Assembly (NCBI GenBank): GCA_028284395.1
Contig: JANQRV010000547.1
Coordinates: forward strand, 1-36,347
From: Saprospiraceae bacterium
GTDB lineage: Bacteria > Bacteroidota > Bacteroidia > Chitinophagales > Saprospiraceae
Reading direction: 5' to 3'
Length of the DNA stretch: 36,347 nt
This document shows, in pieces, positions 1 through 7,531 of the stretch (the stretch's first letter is position 1; each line of letters opens with the position of its first letter). The notes beneath the pieces were generated by a model that did no database searches, was not told the origin of the DNA, and worked only from the letters and a program-made list of their open reading frames with translations. Position numbers and translations under genes: made by a program.

Positions 1-525
1 GATATCAACCTTCCCTATCGCGGCCATCGTCTTCAAGTACAACTCATAAATGCTCAACCCCTCGAAAAGCAATTCAATTACTTCGGACGGATCTTCGCGG
101 CGATCGAGTCTTTCCATTCTACCTTAGGAACCAGGCCTCTCACTTTGGGCATGAAAATAGGTGTTAGTTCGAGCTGGGGGGATGCACCACTACAATACCA
201 GTCCACTTTAGGGTTGTCCCAGAATCTTCGGGGATTTCGAAAACGCCGGTTTACCGGGGAAGATGCTCTTTTCGTTAATCTAGATCTTCGTTGGGAACTT
301 CTTGCCAAGTCAAACTTTTTTCTACCCATTAAATTCGGTCTCAAGGCATTTTATGACCAAGGACATGTGACGTACAAGGGGGAAAATTCCCGTAAATGGC
401 ACAAAGGATATGGATTTGGGTTCTTTATAGTTCCTTATGCGGAAAATATGACACTCAATCTACTTTTAGGTTTTTCTGAAGAAGAAAGCAAACTTTTGCA
501 ATTCAGTCTTGGTCGAGTCTTTTAG
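1..525 (+). CDS. Omp85-family outer-membrane barrel, C-terminal part (partial)
   Basis: The frame is open from base 1, so the gene starts upstream and only its last 174 codons are present. The visible part alternates hydrophobic and polar residues as transmembrane beta-strands do. It contains the motif NLRGFRKRRFTG, which fits the conserved [V/I/L]RG[F/Y] loop-6 motif of Omp85 proteins (BamA, TamA and relatives), followed by a strand of the type LFVNLDLRWEL. It ends in ...FSLGRVF, and a C-terminal aromatic residue on the last strand is typical of Bam-inserted barrels. Known role of the family: outer-membrane protein insertion or secretion. Some Bacteroidota members are fused to other domains (for example a phosphoesterase), and the missing N-terminus leaves the subtype open. 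The gene converges on the next one, and the two stop codons overlap by three to four bases. Confidence 0.75.
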   Translation, partial: DINLPYRGHRLQVQLINAQPLEKQFNYFGRIFAAIESFHSTLGTRPLTLGMKIGVSSSWGDAPLQYQSTLGLSQNLRGFRKRRFTGEDALFVNLDLRWELLAKSNFFLPIKFGLKAFYDQGHVTYKGENSRKWHKGYGFGFFIVPYAENMTLNLLLGFSEEESKLLQFSLGRVF

Positions 526-1997
526 AGGCTTTTCTTCTTTCTCAACAATAACTTGCCGGCTCCGAAAGCTCGTTCAATTTCGTATTGCTCCTTAAGTTTG
601 TCCAGATCCGTGTTAAAAATGTAATAATAATCAAATCGGCCATCCGTAATGATTTCGGAAAAAAAAGGAGGAGAAGCTATCGATTCCATTCGATATAATT
701 TGTGGTAGAATTGCGAACTTGGTTGAAAATGCCAACTCAAGCCTAATTTAATAGGTTCCGTTCTACCCGGTTCGACCGTTGACATATAGTTCATCATTGC
801 CTTGGTTTCCTTGTCATACCACCATTCCAAAGTTTTGGTAAAATTCATCGTCCTGAAAAAATGGTAACTGAGAGAAACTGAGAGCAGCAACGCCACATAA
901 GGAATTACTTTTTTGTTTCTCATCCAGTATAAGAAGTAAAAGAACAGTACAGCACAGACTGGAACAAAAAGCAGCGCCTTTCGATCAATAAGAAAATCTG
1001 ACCCCAATAGCCAACGTTGGAACAACATGACCAGGCACCCAAAGAGAAATAATAGTGTGGCAAACAAGTAATTAATTCTCCATGATTCTTCTGGTTTCTT
1101 CAAGTAAGAATGTACGCCTCCGAAAATCGCTGCTATCACTGCAATAACAAAGATCCAGAAAAAGAAATCTACTGTCACAACCCCAAGGTAAGCAGCATCA
1201 TACAAAGTATTCCGGGTAAGAGAAACAAAAGTGCCCGATAACTGAGGAGCACCGTAAGCGAACTCGCCCCCTCCTTGCAAAAATTGAATTGGCCGATACA
1301 ACAGGAATGCCAGGATACTTGCTGTAATTAACGGGATGCTCGTTTCCTTTAACAAGAGTGAAAACTTCGTCTCATTACGCAAATATCTGATCGTACTTAG
1401 AATTACAGTAGAAGCAATGAGACTTGCCAAAAAATTGAGGGCGACGAAATTAGCGAGTACGGCCGAAAAAGCAGCGATATAGGTGAATATCAGCCCTCTG
1501 AAACGTTGCTCGCTTATATAGCTCATATAAAAAAAGATACTGGCCATTGTCAGGCCTGCACAGATCCCATACCCACGGGCCAGGGAAAAGAAATCTAACA
1601 GGTAGGGATTGATATTGATCATAATGAAACCCGACAAAATCAACCAACTGCGTTCAGTAGCTTTGAGGAGCAACAGCGTTGAACACAACAGATATACTGC
1701 GTGCGCCGTGACATTTGGGAGACGGATCGTCAGTTCGGAAATGCCAAAAATATTGGTAAAAACTTGGAATAGAAAAGTATTGAGAAGATGATTATTCGCC
1801 GATGGCCAGCATGCTTCGTCGTAAAAGCAAGAACCGACATTGAGATCTTTGAACCAAAGGTAACTGACACTTTCATCATGGGTCATTGACAAACATGCAG
1901 CCCGGTATCCTGTATAAAGCAACAGGGCAAGGGACAAAGCAAAAAGGAGCGCTAAAAGAGGTTTTTCTTTTAATTGTCGCATACTAACCAGATTCAT
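522..1997 (-). CDS. GT-C fold membrane glycosyltransferase (ArnT/GT39-like)
   Basis: This 491-residue integral membrane protein has about ten or more hydrophobic segments. The first helix is followed by MTHDESVSYLWF (Asp41-Glu42). An acidic pair in the first extracytoplasmic loop is the catalytic hallmark of GT-C transferases such as ArnT/PMT. An 'SLARGYG' segment near residue 147 also recurs in this group. Family members move sugars from polyprenyl-phosphate carriers onto lipids or proteins at the periplasmic face of the inner membrane. The acceptor cannot be read from sequence. The annotated ATG is at 1997, and a second in-frame ATG at 1982 (MRQLKEKP) would also give a good N-terminus. The gene stands alone, convergent with the barrel gene. 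Confidence 0.65.
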   Translation of the reverse strand: MNLVSMRQLKEKPLLALLFALSLALLLYTGYRAACLSMTHDESVSYLWFKDLNVGSCFYDEACWPSANNHLLNTFLFQVFTNIFGISELTIRLPNVTAHAVYLLCSTLLLLKATERSWLILSGFIMININPYLLDFFSLARGYGICAGLTMASIFFYMSYISEQRFRGLIFTYIAAFSAVLANFVALNFLASLIASTVILSTIRYLRNETKFSLLLKETSIPLITASILAFLLYRPIQFLQGGGEFAYGAPQLSGTFVSLTRNTLYDAAYLGVVTVDFFFWIFVIAVIAAIFGGVHSYLKKPEESWRINYLFATLLFLFGCLVMLFQRWLLGSDFLIDRKALLFVPVCAVLFFYFLYWMRNKKVIPYVALLLSVSLSYHFFRTMNFTKTLEWWYDKETKAMMNYMSTVEPGRTEPIKLGLSWHFQPSSQFYHKLYRMESIASPPFFSEIITDGRFDYYYIFNTDLDKLKEQYEIERAFGAGKLLLRKKKSL

Positions 1998-2483
1998 TTG
2001 ATATCCTTACCAATTTCTTAATAATAAATTACTTGCTATAGCTATAATTTTTCTTAGTTTTTTCTTAGTTTTGAATTTAAAGATTGAGAGCTCCCTCGAA
2101 TTCAAGAGTTTATTCTTCCATTCTACATTCCATTCACACTAGAATTCACACAATAAGTTTGCTTGCGTTTTAATCCTCCTCACTATTTCTATGGTTTGGC
2201 CTTTAAGCAAACATTGGTATAACAAAGCATTTGGAAAGCAGAATGATTGGTATAATCCGTTTTTAAATACTTGATGGCACGCTGTCGATGTGACTGTTCC
2301 TGGGTAATTAACGGCCCCCAATACCAATGCCGTTACTAATGTAGTCTAAATCCCGAAAAGCTTTATCCCCTGATATACTTTTTATTCCGACCCATTAAAA
2401 AATGTGTAGTATTTATTTTCCTCCCTAGTTCGTGTCTGAATGGACCGGGGAATTATATCATAATTTCACTTAATTAAACAAAA
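1998..2483. other. Divergent intergenic region, 486 bp, no gene seen
   Basis: This AT-rich region lies between the divergent glycosyltransferase and the exported unknown protein. The only ORF, 62 codons on the minus strand at 2139-2327, has no recognisable features and I regard it as chance. The word ATTGGTAT occurs three times: forward at 2213-2220 and 2246-2253, inverted at 2321-2328. A TAAGTTTG at 2154-2161 fits the Bacteroidota -7 element but has no TTG at the right distance upstream, so I do not call it a promoter. Confidence 0.5.
2049..2068. repeat. Short tandem repeat, 11-bp period
   Basis: TTTTCTTAG occurs twice at an 11-bp spacing (2049-2057 and 2060-2068), about 50-70 bp upstream of the glycosyltransferase start. 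The period is about one helical turn. It could be a binding site or simple low-complexity DNA. Confidence 0.4.
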
Positions 2484-3533
2484 ATGAGACGGACAAACAC
2501 TATTATCCTCATGTTACTGGCCATTAATGGCTTCAGTCAATCGGATGGGGGCAGCAACTGGCAAAAGCCGCCAGTTTTACCGATTCTTTTAACCTGGGAT
2601 ACTGATGGACTCAACATACACGCTGAGAACTCAGTTGCCAGTGCCTCCGATATGCCCTTCGGCCTTGAAATATCAGGAGATCTGCAAGCCATTACTGAAG
2701 ATAAGATTCGAGTTAATGAGACAGATTTTGAGACGCCAGTCTATATTGAACTGGATCCCTACTTCAAGAAAGTCAGCGAGAATCAATCAAAAAATATGGT
2801 TAAAAAGGAAAAACCGGTCATTAAAATTAATAGAAAAGGAGTTGCTAAAAGAGTAGCGAGCTTAGATCGGTCTTTCACCCTTGAGCTAAAAAATTACGAA
2901 GGCAACAAAAGCCAGGAATTTGTCGTGAATGGCATCGATGTTTTTCTAATTGAAACCAAGGGCAGCACAAAAATCGAGGCCTATGAAAAAAGGATCGTGA
3001 TCGACGTCGCCGAAAGCGGTGTCAATCAAATTATGTTTAGAGGGGGCAGGCTTCTGCAAGGAAATCTTATGGAAAAGATACCAATCCTCTGCCAGAGCTA
3101 CAATGACAAATATAAAGAAGATCATGCCTTTACCGTTGAAGATACCCTGTTGAGTCCCGGCACCAAATGGCAACTGGATCACGTGAGAGATTTAATAACC
3201 AAGTTTAACATCACGGACTTTCGAGATGAATCTTTAGCTTACTTGGATGAGGTGATCATCACTAAGAAAGGAATTGGTTTTAATGTAAGAGCCGGATCTT
3301 TTAAGAGAAACGGCGGTTGGATCAAGTACTCCAAAGGACATACTTACAAGTTTTTCAGGTGGGCAAAGTTCATTAACCTGGAATTCGAAAAGTACTATGA
3401 CCACAAACAGATTAAAATCAAAGGCCCCTATGGCAACAACTATCTTTTTGATGGCAATCCAAACTTCTCTAATGTTGAATTGATACAGTTTCTAAAGGAG
3501 CTGAATTATATTATTTCTTCAAATGTGAAATAG
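2484..3533 (+). CDS. Exported protein of unknown function
   Basis: I do not recognise this 349-residue protein. The N-terminus (MRRTNTIILMLLAINGFSQ) is a convincing signal peptide, with likely cleavage after SQ and no lipobox. A charged, Lys/Glu-rich middle region follows (residues about 30-230) with no repeat visible. The last ~110 residues (about 237-349) read as short beta-strands (DEVIITKKGIGFNVRAG, KQIKIKG, NNYLFDG) closed by an amphipathic helix (VELIQFLKELNYIIS). That pattern resembles bacterial PH-like domains, but this is a shape-based inference. There is no T9SS sorting domain. The gene is single, starts with ATG, and is followed by a strong hairpin at 3562-3592. Confidence 0.6.
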   Translation: MRRTNTIILMLLAINGFSQSDGGSNWQKPPVLPILLTWDTDGLNIHAENSVASASDMPFGLEISGDLQAITEDKIRVNETDFETPVYIELDPYFKKVSENQSKNMVKKEKPVIKINRKGVAKRVASLDRSFTLELKNYEGNKSQEFVVNGIDVFLIETKGSTKIEAYEKRIVIDVAESGVNQIMFRGGRLLQGNLMEKIPILCQSYNDKYKEDHAFTVEDTLLSPGTKWQLDHVRDLITKFNITDFRDESLAYLDEVIITKKGIGFNVRAGSFKRNGGWIKYSKGHTYKFFRWAKFINLEFEKYYDHKQIKIKGPYGNNYLFDGNPNFSNVELIQFLKELNYIISSNVK

Positions 3534-3561
3534 TTGGTCCTCCGTTTTCCAGCGATACAAT

Positions 3562-3592
3562 TGTGGGTTGTAAGAATTTCTTATGACCCACA
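3562..3592. terminator. Hairpin terminator between convergent genes
   Basis: A long stem is formed by TGTGGGTTGTAAGAA against TTCTTATGACCCACA. It is continuous if two G-T wobbles are allowed, and the loop is only a few bases. It is followed on the plus strand by GTATTTTT. It sits between the stops of the exported unknown (3533) and the finger-less SWIM protein (3599). The T-rich side favours the plus-strand transcript. Confidence 0.65.
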
Positions 3593-3598
3593 GTATTT

Positions 3599-4546
3599 TT
3601 ACAAACTGATTAATCGCCCCTCGTTGAAGATGGACAGGCAGTGAAATTGATGACCATCCCATTCACCGGCAACATCGATCGGGCAATGACCGCTGACCGC
3701 GATAGCTTTCCAACCCGCCATATTGTCATTGCCTTTAAATTGGATCGCCATTCCGTTACAGTCAATCAGTTTAAAGGTATTATTTTCAAATATTGGGATG
3801 ACATCATTGATTAGAAATGGAAAAGAGTGGAGCCAAGGGTTTTTAGCAATAATCATAGAGAAACGCTCCGCAACAATCCTAAAATTTGGAACGCCCGCTG
3901 GAGTATCATAAGTTCTTACTTTGGTATTAGTTGCCATTCGAAATACAGCTCTTAATGCCACATTACCAGGATAATATATGGCCTCTCCCATAAAGGCAGA
4001 ACCAGGTCTGTAGGTTTGTTCAAAAGTATTAAATCCCCAGGCAAAATCCAATACCATTGCGAATGATCCTGTTGACTCTCCCAACAACCAAGTTCTCCGA
4101 ACTTTGAGTTTATCCTCATTGTGTTCCCGAACTCCGAGCACGAGCCAATAATCCTTCTTCCCCGCATTACTCAAGATTTCCTCCTTCTTTAAGGACATTC
4201 CTCCAATCTGCATGAGATCCAGATCAAATTCAGCGGGTAATTCTTGTATTCTACGTAAACCTTGAGAAAATAGGTAGAGCTCTGCAATTTCGTCGGCAAG
4301 CTTTCCGAGACCGTTAACCTCATCTTTTAATTGTTCTTTTATTCGATGAATTCGACGAGAGATGGCTCCCATCTTGAAGTCGACCATTAATGCGGCAAAA
4401 TCGTCCCAGTATTGGGTGGGTTGAGACTGTAGCGAAGCCAGGCCTTGCCGCACTTGATCACAAAGCCATTGATGCAAATGTCGGTTTCCGTCCTGCATTT
4501 GCTGTAGCCGCTTTGCACGAGCTGCTATTTTTTTTTCGTCTAACAA
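3599..4546 (-). CDS. SWIM-family protein lacking the SWIM zinc finger
   Basis: The 315-residue product matches the region that follows the zinc finger in 'SWIM zinc finger family' proteins: HLHQWLCDQVRQGLASL (compare WL.D.vR.GLA.L), then AALMVDFKMGAISRRIHRI (compare AArMVDaQapGLArrlR.l), a 'LYLFSQGLRRIQELP' segment, and VRRTWLLGESTGSFAMVLDF. The CxCx(n)CxH finger that should precede this block is absent. An in-frame TGA lies at 4553-4555, and DNA just upstream is the end of rnc. No ATG is available at the 5' end: the reading starts at TTG 4546 or, less likely, at the ATG at 4498. In other bacteria such proteins sit with MoxR ATPase and VWA genes; here the gene is downstream of rnc. The molecular role is unknown. 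Family call is fairly firm, function open. Confidence 0.65.
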   Translation of the reverse strand: MLDEKKIAARAKRLQQMQDGNRHLHQWLCDQVRQGLASLQSQPTQYWDDFAALMVDFKMGAISRRIHRIKEQLKDEVNGLGKLADEIAELYLFSQGLRRIQELPAEFDLDLMQIGGMSLKKEEILSNAGKKDYWLVLGVREHNEDKLKVRRTWLLGESTGSFAMVLDFAWGFNTFEQTYRPGSAFMGEAIYYPGNVALRAVFRMATNTKVRTYDTPAGVPNFRIVAERFSMIIAKNPWLHSFPFLINDVIPIFENNTFKLIDCNGMAIQFKGNDNMAGWKAIAVSGHCPIDVAGEWDGHQFHCLSIFNEGRLISL

Positions 4547-4565
4547 TTTGAATCAAAAGAATTGA

Positions 4566-5300
4566 TCAATAGTCTTCTTCACTCAGGATACCCAAAGCGA
4601 CCATAGCTTTTTCAGAAGCCGTTTGTTCCGCACTTTTCTTATTGAAGTCATCAGCTGTAGCAAGCCTTTTACCGTTGACCATTACAGCAACCTTGAACCG
4701 ATCTCTCTTCTCGTATTTATAACGAGCCAGTAATTTGTAGGACACCGCCTGTCCATTTTTCTGACACCATTCCAACAACTGACTCTTGTAGTTGTCGTCA
4801 AAATGCTCTAATTCGTGAATATTGACATAACTTCGCAACACCTTATTTACAACAAAACGACTGGTTACAGAATAGCCCTTTTCCAAGTAAACAGCGCCAA
4901 CCAATGCTTCCACAGCGTTGCCCAGCATAGACCGGCTGATGCGAGTGTGATTGAATTCGCTTAAGATCACATCTAACCCCATTTTATCGCCGATCATATT
5001 AAGTGACTTCCTTTTTACGATCTTAGAGCGCATCTTGGTAAGGAAACCTTCATTGCTATTCGGATATTTTTGAAATAAATACTCAGCTACGATCGTCCCC
5101 AATACTGCATCTCCCAGATACTCTAGGCGTTCATTATTCTGAATAGCATAAGCTTTTTCAGATGATGCCGATTTGTGAGAAAAAGCCAGTTTAAAAATGG
5201 AGATATTAGAAGGGGTGAAACCGATCAGAGGCCTAAGTCTACGAGCCAGTGATCGATCCTTTGAAAAATAATAGTTATATAATCTGAAAGCAAACCTCAA
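4566..5300 (-). CDS. rnc: Ribonuclease III
   Basis: Ribonuclease III cuts double-stranded RNA in rRNA processing and mRNA turnover. The 244 residues contain the signature NNERLEYLGDAVLG (Glu57, Glu60, Asp64), the second catalytic segment LGNAVEALVGAVYLE with Glu131, and a C-terminal dsRNA-binding domain (about 165-240, from NYKSQLLEW to TASEKAMVALG). The position equivalent to E. coli Asp114 is Asn128. No ATG lies at the 5' end of the frame. The first plausible start is TTG at 5300, giving (M)RFAFRLYNYYFSKDRSL, which is the expected length; the frame is open back to a TGA at 5361-5363. A TATCTTTG on the minus strand (5468-5475) fits the Bacteroidota -7 element but lacks a clear -33 partner. 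Order acpP-fabF-rnc is common in the phylum. Confidence 0.93.
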   Translation of the reverse strand: MRFAFRLYNYYFSKDRSLARRLRPLIGFTPSNISIFKLAFSHKSASSEKAYAIQNNERLEYLGDAVLGTIVAEYLFQKYPNSNEGFLTKMRSKIVKRKSLNMIGDKMGLDVILSEFNHTRISRSMLGNAVEALVGAVYLEKGYSVTSRFVVNKVLRSYVNIHELEHFDDNYKSQLLEWCQKNGQAVSYKLLARYKYEKRDRFKVAVMVNGKRLATADDFNKKSAEQTASEKAMVALGILSEEDY

Positions 5301-5541
5301 ATCTAGTCCATTAAATTTGATAAATAAAACGCGTTGGGGTACGAAGGAGCCCCGGCCATATCACATAAAACTTCGACAATCAAGTAAGTCTCTCTACCTC
5401 GCCAATCCAGCTGTGATAAACGTACAAACTTGTGATCGCTCTACGATCTAAGCTGAAAAGCAATTGTCAAAGATATATCTGGACGGTTGAAAATTAAAGG
5501 TAGGTCTCTTTTAAGGAAGAGTTAAAGAAATCCCAATCAAT

Positions 5542-6795
5542 TTAATTTTCAAACGATTTAAAAATCACTGAGGAGTTGTGTCCACCAAATCCAAAAGTAT
5601 TACTTAAGGCTGTCTTGATAGTTCTGTCTTGCGCCTCATTGAATGTAAAATTCAACCGATTATCCAGCTCTGGATCGTCGGTAAAATGGTTGATCGTTGG
5701 TGGAATAAAACGATGATGCATTGCCAAGATGCAGGCAATGGCTTCAATAGCTCCGGCCGCTCCCAATAGGTGGCCAGTCATAGACTTGGTAGAACTAATG
5801 TTCATCTCATAAGCATGATCTCCAAAAACCCTTTGTATGGCTTTGACTTCAGCTATATCTCCCAAGGGGGTAGAAGTACCATGCACGTTAATATAGTCGA
5901 TCTCTTCGAGATTTAAATTTGCTTCCTGGAGCGCGAGTTGCATCACTTTGATCACACTTACTCCTTCTGGATGGGGTGCGGTCAGATGATAAGCATCAGC
6001 TGTGGCAGCAGTTCCCATTAATTCTGCATAAATGGTTGCGCCGCGTTTCTTAGCATGTTCTAGTTCTTCTAATACGATTGCTCCACCTCCTTCGCCTAGT
6101 ACGAATCCATCTCTATCTTTATCAAAAGGGCGAGAGGCTGTTTCATAATCTTCGTTACGAGTAGAAAGGGCTTTCATAGCATTAAAGCCACCGATCCCCG
6201 GTTTTGTAATGGCCGCTTCCGAACCACCGGTTATCATGATATCATTACGTCCGAGTCGGATACAGTCAAAGGCATTGGCCATGGCATGAGACGCAGAAGC
6301 ACAAGCCGATACCGTAGCGTAATTGACCCCCCTGAAGCCATATTTGATAGAAATATGGCCGGCCGCGATATCCGCAATCATCTTGGGTATCATAAAGGGA
6401 TTGTACCTCGGGACACCACTTCCAGCGGAAAAATCTTCTATCTCTTTTTCAAGAGACCGGAGGCCACCGATACCAGAGCCCCAAATAACACCTACGCGAT
6501 CTAAGTTTAATTGTTGCGTCTCCAATCCTGCGTCGGCAATCGCCTGATCAGCAGCAATTACCCCAAAAACCGAAAAATTGTCTAATTTTCTAACTGTCTT
6601 ACGATCCAATAATTCAGCAGGATTCAAATCCTTTACCTCGCAAGCGAATGTGGTTTTAAATTTCGCTGCATCAAATCTTTGAATCGGAGCTGCTCCACTC
6701 TTTCCAGCGCGAAGACCTTCCAAGTATGACGAGATATCATTTCCAATAGGGGTAACTGCTCCCAATCCAGTTACTACAACTCTTCTCATATACAT
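5542..6795 (-). CDS. fabF: Beta-ketoacyl-ACP synthase II
   Basis: FabF condenses malonyl-ACP with acyl-ACP in fatty-acid elongation. The 417-residue protein has the complete Cys-His-His triad of a working enzyme: Cys165 in VSACASASH, His305 in NVHGTSTP and His342 in KSMTGHLLGAAGA. The Gly-rich C-terminal motif NTFGFGGHNSS is also present. The frame begins MYMRRVVVTGLG. The second ATG, at 6789, gives the usual MRRVVVTG start and is equally likely. It lies 160 bp downstream of acpP on the same strand, with no promoter found between them, so the two are probably co-transcribed. The product uses the neighbouring ACP as carrier. Confidence 0.96.
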   Translation of the reverse strand: MYMRRVVVTGLGAVTPIGNDISSYLEGLRAGKSGAAPIQRFDAAKFKTTFACEVKDLNPAELLDRKTVRKLDNFSVFGVIAADQAIADAGLETQQLNLDRVGVIWGSGIGGLRSLEKEIEDFSAGSGVPRYNPFMIPKMIADIAAGHISIKYGFRGVNYATVSACASASHAMANAFDCIRLGRNDIMITGGSEAAITKPGIGGFNAMKALSTRNEDYETASRPFDKDRDGFVLGEGGGAIVLEELEHAKKRGATIYAELMGTAATADAYHLTAPHPEGVSVIKVMQLALQEANLNLEEIDYINVHGTSTPLGDIAEVKAIQRVFGDHAYEMNISSTKSMTGHLLGAAGAIEAIACILAMHHRFIPPTINHFTDDPELDNRLNFTFNEAQDRTIKTALSNTFGFGGHNSSVIFKSFEN

Positions 6796-6955
6796 TTATT
6801 TAGCAGGACCGTGGTAAGCGCAAGACTGCGTTACTTGTGACAAGTGTGGGCTACATCAAGATAAAAGCTTAGGAGTTGCCAGATGTACAAAATCGTTGCC
6901 TGGTGGTATAAAATTGAAGACAACTCCCTATTAAAGTTAGATTAGTCTTTACTGC

Positions 6956-7204
6956 TTACCCTTCTTGCGTCTGAGAAACAAGAAATTCAATTGCATTTCC
7001 CACGGTTGCAATATTCTCAGCTTCTTCATCAGGAATTGAGATATCAAATTCCTTTTCAAATTCCATGATCAGCTCCACAGTATCGAGGGAGTCAGCTCCC
7101 AGGTCATTTGTGAAACTAGCTTCGTTGGTTACTTCGGATTCATCAACGCCAAGTTTGTCTACGATGATTTGCTTTACTTTCTCGGCAATTTCGTTACCAG
7201 CCAT
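6956..7204 (-). CDS. acpP: Acyl carrier protein
   Basis: This small acidic protein (82 residues) carries growing acyl chains on a 4'-phosphopantetheine arm. The attachment site is Ser39 in LGADSLDTVELIMEFE, the invariant DSL motif, followed by the acidic recognition helix II and the usual FDISIPDEEAENIATVG. Length is typical. The ATG start at 7204 is unambiguous. It is the first gene of the acpP-fabF pair and is divergent from pyk, from which it is separated by a 327-bp regulatory region. Confidence 0.97.
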   Translation of the reverse strand: MAGNEIAEKVKQIIVDKLGVDESEVTNEASFTNDLGADSLDTVELIMEFEKEFDISIPDEEAENIATVGNAIEFLVSQTQEG

Positions 7205-7241
7205 AATAAATTAGCATTAATTAGGTTTATAAATGACCCTG

Positions 7242-7272
7242 CAAAATAAAACAGAAGAACCCTCATTACCAA
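7242..7272 (-). promoter_or_regulatory. Candidate acpP promoter
   Basis: Read on the minus strand, CTTGG (TTG at 7272-7270) is followed after about 21 nt by TATTTTG (7248-7242). This is close to, but one T short of, the Bacteroidota -7 consensus TAnnTTTG. It lies about 40 bp upstream of the acpP start. The match is imperfect, so the call is weak. Confidence 0.3.
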
Positions 7273-7449
7273 GGTTTTTAATTTATTTTTATTCTACGAT
7301 AGGTCCTTTCGCCCTTATTTAGAAGGTTTTGACCCCTTACATCTGATATTCGATTTTTACCAAAATTTGTACAAAACCGCGCTTTTCACCCCAATATGTA
7401 AACTTATTCTTATTTCTCAAGTATAGACTACAATAGAATGGACACCAAC

Positions 7450-7480
7450 TTGTCAAATCGTACAGTTTAGTGTACATTTA
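7450..7480 (+). promoter_or_regulatory. Candidate pyk promoter with inverted repeat in spacer
   Basis: TTG (7450-7452), a 20-nt spacer, then TACATTTA (7473-7480): one mismatch to the Bacteroidota -7 element TAnnTTTG at correct spacing. The inverted repeat GTACA-N6-TGTAC (7460-7475) fills the end of the spacer and overlaps the -7 element, where a bound repressor would block transcription. The predicted leader to the ATG at 7532 is about 45 nt. Confidence 0.45.
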
Positions 7481-7531
7481 CAGTTTATACATTATTGTTG
7501 ATAGTACACTTAGTTAATTAATATAACTACA

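Larger units (their letters stand above)
7205..7531. other. Divergent acpP/pyk regulatory region, 327 bp
   Basis: No gene is visible here. The region is AT-rich and holds promoter-like elements for both neighbours, listed separately. Near pyk there are two copies of TACAGTTTA at 7461-7469 and 7479-7487 (18 bp apart). An inverted repeat GTACA-N6-TGTAC lies at 7460-7475, and another GTACAC occurs at 7504-7509. Confidence 0.5.

Noticed and set aside
2139..2327. 62-codon minus-strand ORF in the intergenic region
   Set aside because: No domain, signal peptide or plausible partner; length is within chance for this AT-rich DNA.
5297..5304. TAGATTTG on the minus strand as an rnc promoter -7 element
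   Set aside because: It matches the consensus but overlaps the predicted start codon and lacks a -33 element.
5336..5353. GGGG...CCCC hairpin upstream of rnc
   Set aside because: Only four pairs around a 10-nt loop; too weak to call.
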